A stretch of DNA of 9,451 nt from Bryobacteraceae bacterium (GTDB lineage Bacteria; Acidobacteriota; Terriglobia; Bryobacterales; Bryobacteraceae): positions 1 through 9,451 of the forward strand of contig JAICMB010000092.1 of assembly GCA_025929455.1 (NCBI GenBank). The letters are read 5' to 3'. Numbering within the stretch: position 1 is the stretch's first letter; each line of letters starts with the position of its first letter. Made by a program: the position numbers and the translations under genes. This document shows, piece after piece, positions 6,678 through 9,451 of this stretch. Under the pieces are notes generated by a model, which saw only the letters and a program-made list of their open reading frames with translations, was not told the origin of the DNA and ran no database searches.

Positions 6678-6756
6678 TCTTACCGTTATTGTAACGGTGG
6701 GTCATTGGGCGGTTGTGCCGGCGCGCCCGGACCGGCTCCTCACACGTATTTCGCAT
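6667..6756 (-). CDS. Possible 29-aa leader ORF overlapping the psd start
   Basis: On the minus strand ATG at 6756 is preceded, ten bases upstream, by AGGAGGT (6773-6767), a near-perfect Shine-Dalgarno and one of the best in the window. It opens a 29-codon frame that ends with TGA at 6669-6667, running eleven bases into psd in another frame. The peptide is rich in Arg, Asn and His (begins MRNTCEEPVRARRHNR) and matches nothing I recognise. Because psd itself lacks a good ribosome site, this frame could couple translation to psd. It could also be chance; there is no domain or homology support. Confidence 0.35.
   Translation of the reverse strand: MRNTCEEPVRARRHNRPMTHRYNNGKNDH
6682..6698 (-). 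promoter_or_regulatory. Hairpin directly upstream of the psd start codon
   Basis: ACCGTTA and TAACGGT form a perfect seven-base-pair stem with a three-base loop, ending four bases before the psd ATG. In the mRNA it would occupy the region where a ribosome site should be. As DNA it is also a compact inverted repeat that could bind a regulator. Which, if either, is true cannot be told here. Confidence 0.45.
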
Positions 6757-6884
6757 CGGTCGTCAGACCTCCTGTTTTGGTTTTAGCGAACGTGGCGTGG
6801 GGAGCGGGCTCGGCCTGGCCTGAAGTGATTGGTGCAATAGCAGATTTTGTTCGGCGGGGGCCGTGACTAGGGTGACGGCAGAAT

Positions 6885-6909
6885 GGACAGACAGCAAGAC
6901 TGCCTGTCC
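6885..6909 (-). repeat. Hairpin related to the GTGGGRCAGG repeat family
   Basis: GGACAGACAG (6885-6894) pairs with CTGCCTGTCC (6900-6909), nine of ten positions matching, around loop CAAGA. Read on the minus strand the element starts GTGGGACAGGC from 6912, matching the GTGGGGCAGGC opening of the two 43-base repeats except for one base. It looks like a diverged relative of that family. Confidence 0.6.
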
Positions 6910-6937
6910 CACTCAGCAGCCGAAATGCAACCCGCAA

Positions 6938-7003
6938 GAACCATGCGCGGTGGTTCGTAGCGGACGAGTCCGATTGAAAATCGGCCGCAGGTTGGAAACC
7001 TGC
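6938..7003. repeat. Cluster of consecutive short palindromes
   Basis: Four palindromes follow one another: GAACCA/TGGTTC (6938-6956, seven-base loop), CGGAC/GTCCG (6961-6972, two-base loop), CCGATT/AATCGG (6970-6984, three-base loop, sharing three bases with the one before) and GCAGGTT/AACCTGC (6987-7003, three-base loop). The last one, read on the minus strand as CGGGCAGG-TTTCCAA-CCTGC, has the same frame as the first stem of the 43-base repeat: constant GGGCAGG and CCTGC with different but matching bases at the tip. Confidence 0.7.
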
Positions 7004-7034
7004 CCGACGAACGTTCTAAGGTCTCGGTTGATAT

Positions 7035-7334
7035 TTACAGGGAGACGGAGATGCCGGCCGAGACGGGGGCGCGGCCGCCAGCGGCGCCGCGCAAGCGGTT
7101 TAGACTGTGCCATTCGCGGGCAACGTCACGACGCAAGTCAGCGAGCCGTCCGGCGAGTGCTTCGCCGGCGTCGAGGGCCTCTCGTAATACGAGAACGTCG
7201 CTGGGCGCCAGCGTGACTGAGGGCGCCAGGCGTTTCAGAAGCGCTTCGCGTTCATTGAGCACTTCCGCGATGGCTCGCAGATCGCTCGTGTCGATGGTAG
7301 CGACGGCCTGATTCATTTCACTCCAGGATTTCAT
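7035..7334 (-). CDS. Small helical protein, FliT-like flagellar chaperone candidate
   Basis: The product is 99 aa, mostly amphipathic helix by eye (about 18-37 and 44-84), with a short Gly/Ala-rich tail; it has no membrane segment and no Cys. The helix pattern VLREALDAGEALAGRLADLRRDVAREWHSL resembles FliT/FlgN-type secretion chaperones. FliT binds the FliD cap protein and often lies just downstream of it. The start overlaps the fliD stop by four bases (ATGA at 7334-7331), so translation is almost certainly coupled. Sequence similarity alone is too weak to name it; the function rests on position, size and helical character. Stop is TAA at 7037-7035. No fliS is present between it and fliD. Confidence 0.6.
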   Translation of the reverse strand: MKSWSEMNQAVATIDTSDLRAIAEVLNEREALLKRLAPSVTLAPSDVLVLREALDAGEALAGRLADLRRDVAREWHSLNRLRGAAGGRAPVSAGISVSL

Positions 7335-8710
7335 TGCGATGCTTGTCCGAAGTTTTTGCCGAACATCGTCAGATCGACGCTCTGCACGCTGGCTGTGATG
7401 ATTTGCTGTTGCGATTGCAGCTTGCCGAGCAGCGCGTCGGCCGCCTGCAACTGCAGAGTCAAATTGTTCTGCATGACGGAAATGCGTTGGTTCAGATTAT
7501 TGACCTGGTCCGAGATGTGGTCGTTGGCCTTGTCAACACCGTCTTCCTCGGTTCGGATCAATCCCGCAACGGGGTCGCTCACCTGCGCCAGCGTATTGCC
7601 GTATGCGCCGAGCCCGGTTGTCGTTGAGCCGAGGAACGAGAACGCGTCCGCAAGATTTTGATTCGTCAGCGAGTTGAACGTGCTCGCATCGAAGGACATA
7701 TGGCCGGTCGCGTCCAATGTCACGCCCATAGATGCGAGACTTTGCACGGTGCCGCTGCCGCTGCTGTAGCTGGTAAGCTGGCGCAGATTTTGCGAAAGCT
7801 GCTGGATCACGAAGTCGCCCGCGAGCGCGCCCGCGCCGGATCCCTTCTGCGCATTCAACTGATCGGCAACCGCGTTGTAGGCGGTTACGAAGCTCTGCAG
7901 CGCGGAAGAAAGTTGCGACGGATCGCTCGCCAACGACACCGATACGTTCTCTCCGGCAGTCGTCGTGTTCTGGAAATTCAGCGTTAGACCGGGCACGACG
8001 TTGTTGATGGAGGTGCTGGGCGAGCTCACATGGATACCGTTGAGATCGAACTCGGTGTTGGCTCCCTGGTTGGTGTTCGAGATCAGGTTAACCGTTGGGC
8101 CGTTCGAGGGAACATCGTTGAGTTGCAACGTGGTCGCGCCGGGAGTATTTGCGGACACAGCCAGATAATTCGGTGTCGCACCCGTGCCGGTAGTGATGAT
8201 GGACGCGCTGACTCCCACGCCGAGCGCGTTGATCGCGTTCGAAAGGCCGACAAGATTGTTCTGCCCGGGCGCGAGCGTGATGTCATACGTGTTGTCGCCG
8301 TAGACGAGTTGCAGGTCGCCGTCCGCGGATACCGGCGCGCTGCTCGAGTCGGAGTATCCTTGGACGGAGATTTCCGAGGCAGTGCGGGCGAGGGATGTAA
8401 CGTTTGTAATGTTGTAGCTGACCGGCTGTGTCGCCCCCGTGGCGGTCGCGGTTACGACGTTGTTGTCGGAACTACTCGCGACGAGACTCTTGTTTGACGC
8501 GAGCGAGCCGAGATTCTGCAGACTGTTCGACAAGGTCGCTACTGCACTGCCCATAGCGATCAGCGCCTGTTTCTTCTGAAGATTATCGCTTTGCTGCTGC
8601 TGGAGATTCTTTACCGGTAGATTCGCGATCGACACAGCGCGCTGCAGGATCTGCTGCAGGTCGTCGGAATACGTGCTGACGCCGGCGAACGCCAGGGGCG
8701 CGGTAGACAT
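7331..8710 (-). CDS. fliD: Flagellar filament capping protein FliD (hook-associated protein 2)
   Basis: FliD forms the oligomeric cap at the filament tip under which flagellin folds. The product is 459 aa and starts MSTAPLAFAGVSTYSDD. Residues ~10-107 form the FliD N-terminal region with the Gln-rich helix LQQQQSDNLQKKQALIAMGSA. The middle is Ser/Thr/Asn/Gly-rich, as in exported, surface-exposed flagellar proteins. FDLNGIHVSSPSTSINNVVPGLTLNF at about 221-246 is the typical join to the FliD C-terminal domain. The C-terminus (~390-447) is a coiled coil that anchors to hook-associated proteins. There are no cysteines and no Sec signal, as expected for flagellar type III export. ATG 8710 has no strong Shine-Dalgarno. 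It is preceded by a sigma-28-like promoter and overlaps the FliT-like gene. No other flagellar genes are visible here. Confidence 0.93.
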   Translation of the reverse strand: MSTAPLAFAGVSTYSDDLQQILQRAVSIANLPVKNLQQQQSDNLQKKQALIAMGSAVATLSNSLQNLGSLASNKSLVASSSDNNVVTATATGATQPVSYNITNVTSLARTASEISVQGYSDSSSAPVSADGDLQLVYGDNTYDITLAPGQNNLVGLSNAINALGVGVSASIITTGTGATPNYLAVSANTPGATTLQLNDVPSNGPTVNLISNTNQGANTEFDLNGIHVSSPSTSINNVVPGLTLNFQNTTTAGENVSVSLASDPSQLSSALQSFVTAYNAVADQLNAQKGSGAGALAGDFVIQQLSQNLRQLTSYSSGSGTVQSLASMGVTLDATGHMSFDASTFNSLTNQNLADAFSFLGSTTTGLGAYGNTLAQVSDPVAGLIRTEEDGVDKANDHISDQVNNLNQRISVMQNNLTLQLQAADALLGKLQSQQQIITASVQSVDLTMFGKNFGQASQ

Positions 8711-8720
8711 TCTGTTGTTC

Positions 8721-8748
8721 TCATCGGCGGAAGCGCAGTGATCCTTTA
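8721..8748 (-). promoter_or_regulatory. Sigma-28 (FliA)-like promoter of fliD
   Basis: On the minus strand TAAA (8748-8745) is followed by 16 bases and GCCGATGA (8728-8721). The E. coli-type flagellar sigma-28 consensus is TAAA, 15 bases, GCCGATAA. The -10 box matches seven of eight bases and the -35 core matches four of four, with one extra spacer base. The -10 box ends ten bases before the fliD ATG, so the transcript would have only a few leader bases, in line with the missing Shine-Dalgarno. Confidence 0.6.
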
Positions 8749-8779
8749 GTGGGTTCTGCCCGCCTACAATGGTGAGTAC

Positions 8780-9451
8780 ATGATTGAAAATGTTTCCGCG
8801 GGCGCGGTGGCGCGCAATGCCCGCGTAGCGCTGTTTGATTTCGACGGGACACTATCGCTGATCCGGTCCGGGTGGATGGGCGTGATGGTGCCGATGATGG
8901 TCGAAATCCTGGCGGAGCGGAAGACCGGCGAGAGCAAGGACGAACTGCGGGCGGCGGTAGAGGATTTTGTCTGGCGGCTGACCGGCAAAGAGACGATTTA
9001 CCAAATGATGGCGCTCGCGGACGCGGTGCGAGCGCGCGGCGGCGAACCGCTGGAGCCACTTGTATACAAGAAGATGTACCTCGACCGCTTGTGGACGCTG
9101 ATCCGCGAGCGCGTGGAAGCGTTGCGCGCGGGGACCGCGAATCCGAACGATTATCTGGTGCCGGGAGCGCGGCGGCTGCTGGAAGACCTGCAGGCGCGGG
9201 GGTTGCGGATGTATTTGGCGAGCGGCACCGATCAGGAGAACGTGCGCGAGGAGGCGCGGCTGCTCGACATAGAGCGCTATTTCGATGGCGGCGTGTATGG
9301 CGCGCTGGACGATTGGAAGAGTTTCTCGAAAGGCATCCTGATCCGGCACATTCTCGAAACGGCGGATTATCGGGGCGAGGAACTGCTGGGCTTCGGCGAC
9401 GGCTACGTGGAGATCGAGGAGGTGAAGCGCGTCGGCGGCGTGGCGGTGGCG
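8780..9451 (+). CDS. HAD-superfamily hydrolase (3' end outside window)
   Basis: The frame is open from ATG 8780 to the window end, 224 codons so far. All four HAD motifs are visible. Motif I is DFDGT with nucleophile Asp20 and acid/base Asp22; motif II is Ser148 in LASGT; motif III is Lys180 or Lys184 in DDWKSFSKG; motif IV is GFGDGYVE with Asp207. A helical cap region (~30-125, containing YKKMYLDRLW) lies between motifs I and II, the class I layout of phosphoglycolate-phosphatase-type enzymes. The substrate cannot be told. The start is supported by GGTGAG at 8771-8776, though only three bases separate it from the ATG. A TACAAT at 8765-8770 could be a -10 box, but it is very close to the start. 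It is transcribed divergently from fliD; I see no functional link. Confidence 0.88.
   Translation, partial: MIENVSAGAVARNARVALFDFDGTLSLIRSGWMGVMVPMMVEILAERKTGESKDELRAAVEDFVWRLTGKETIYQMMALADAVRARGGEPLEPLVYKKMYLDRLWTLIRERVEALRAGTANPNDYLVPGARRLLEDLQARGLRMYLASGTDQENVREEARLLDIERYFDGGVYGALDDWKSFSKGILIRHILETADYRGEELLGFGDGYVEIEEVKRVGGVAVA

Larger units (their letters stand above)
6678..7034. other. Non-coding gap between psd and the FliT-like gene
   Basis: These 357 bases have no gene I trust apart from the possible leader ORF at the psd end. Frames crossing the gap on both strands lack family features and run through hairpins. The left half (6678-6860) should hold the psd promoter, but I see no convincing -35/-10 pair. 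The right half (6885-7003) is a chain of short hairpins annotated separately. The last ~30 bases before the FliT-like stop are featureless. Confidence 0.6.

Noticed and set aside
6740..6937. Minus-strand 65-codon frame upstream of psd.
   Set aside because: It starts inside the hairpin region, has no ribosome site, no recognisable family and no overlap logic with psd; the shorter leader frame with AGGAGGT is the better candidate.
6885..7003. Hairpin chain read as a CRISPR array.
   Set aside because: The palindromes differ in sequence, spacing is irregular and very short, and there are no regular spacers or cas genes.
6863..7216. Plus-strand 117-codon frame across the hairpin cluster.
   Set aside because: Its content is dictated by palindromes and it then runs antisense to the FliT-like gene; no ribosome site or motif.

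Overview
The window is high-GC, gene-dense bacterial chromosome, probably from an Acidobacteriota relative of the Solibacter/Bryobacter group. That placement is inference from three things: protein style, gene order, and intergenic tandem hairpin repeats of a kind I associate with that group. No sequence search was possible. An LptE-type outer-membrane lipoprotein, a phosphatidylethanolamine pathway and a flagellar cap protein point to a diderm, flagellated cell.

Left part, plus strand (1-2350): the 3' end of phoH, then ybeY, a CNNM/CBS/CorC membrane protein and rpsT. The order phoH-ybeY-corC is a classic RNA-processing/membrane operon. rpsT follows after 29 bases. A convergent gap (2351-2485) holds a two-hairpin repeat.

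Middle, minus strand (6677 down to 2486): a tightly packed cell-envelope operon, psd, pssA, an aspartate-semialdehyde-dehydrogenase-like gene, lptE, and then holA. psd and pssA carry out the two last steps of phosphatidylethanolamine synthesis. lptE encodes the lipoprotein of the LPS translocon and holA the DNA polymerase III delta subunit; the lptE-holA pair is conserved in many bacteria. The Asd-like protein appears to have lost every catalytic residue I can place (Cys, Gln, Arg, His), so it is best read as a pseudoenzyme. An inverted second copy of the two-hairpin repeat lies between lptE and holA. The two copies differ only by one compensated base pair.

Right part: 6678-7034 is non-coding and holds a run of short hairpins related to that repeat, plus a possible 29-codon leader ORF overlapping the psd start. 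Then, on the minus strand, come fliD and a small helical FliT-like gene overlapping it by four bases. A sigma-28-like promoter sits just upstream of fliD. Divergent from fliD is a HAD-family phosphatase gene that runs off the window end.

Most interesting: the catalytically stripped Asd homologue inside a lipid/LPS operon, the covarying hairpin repeat family, and the near-leaderless sigma-28-like promoter of fliD.
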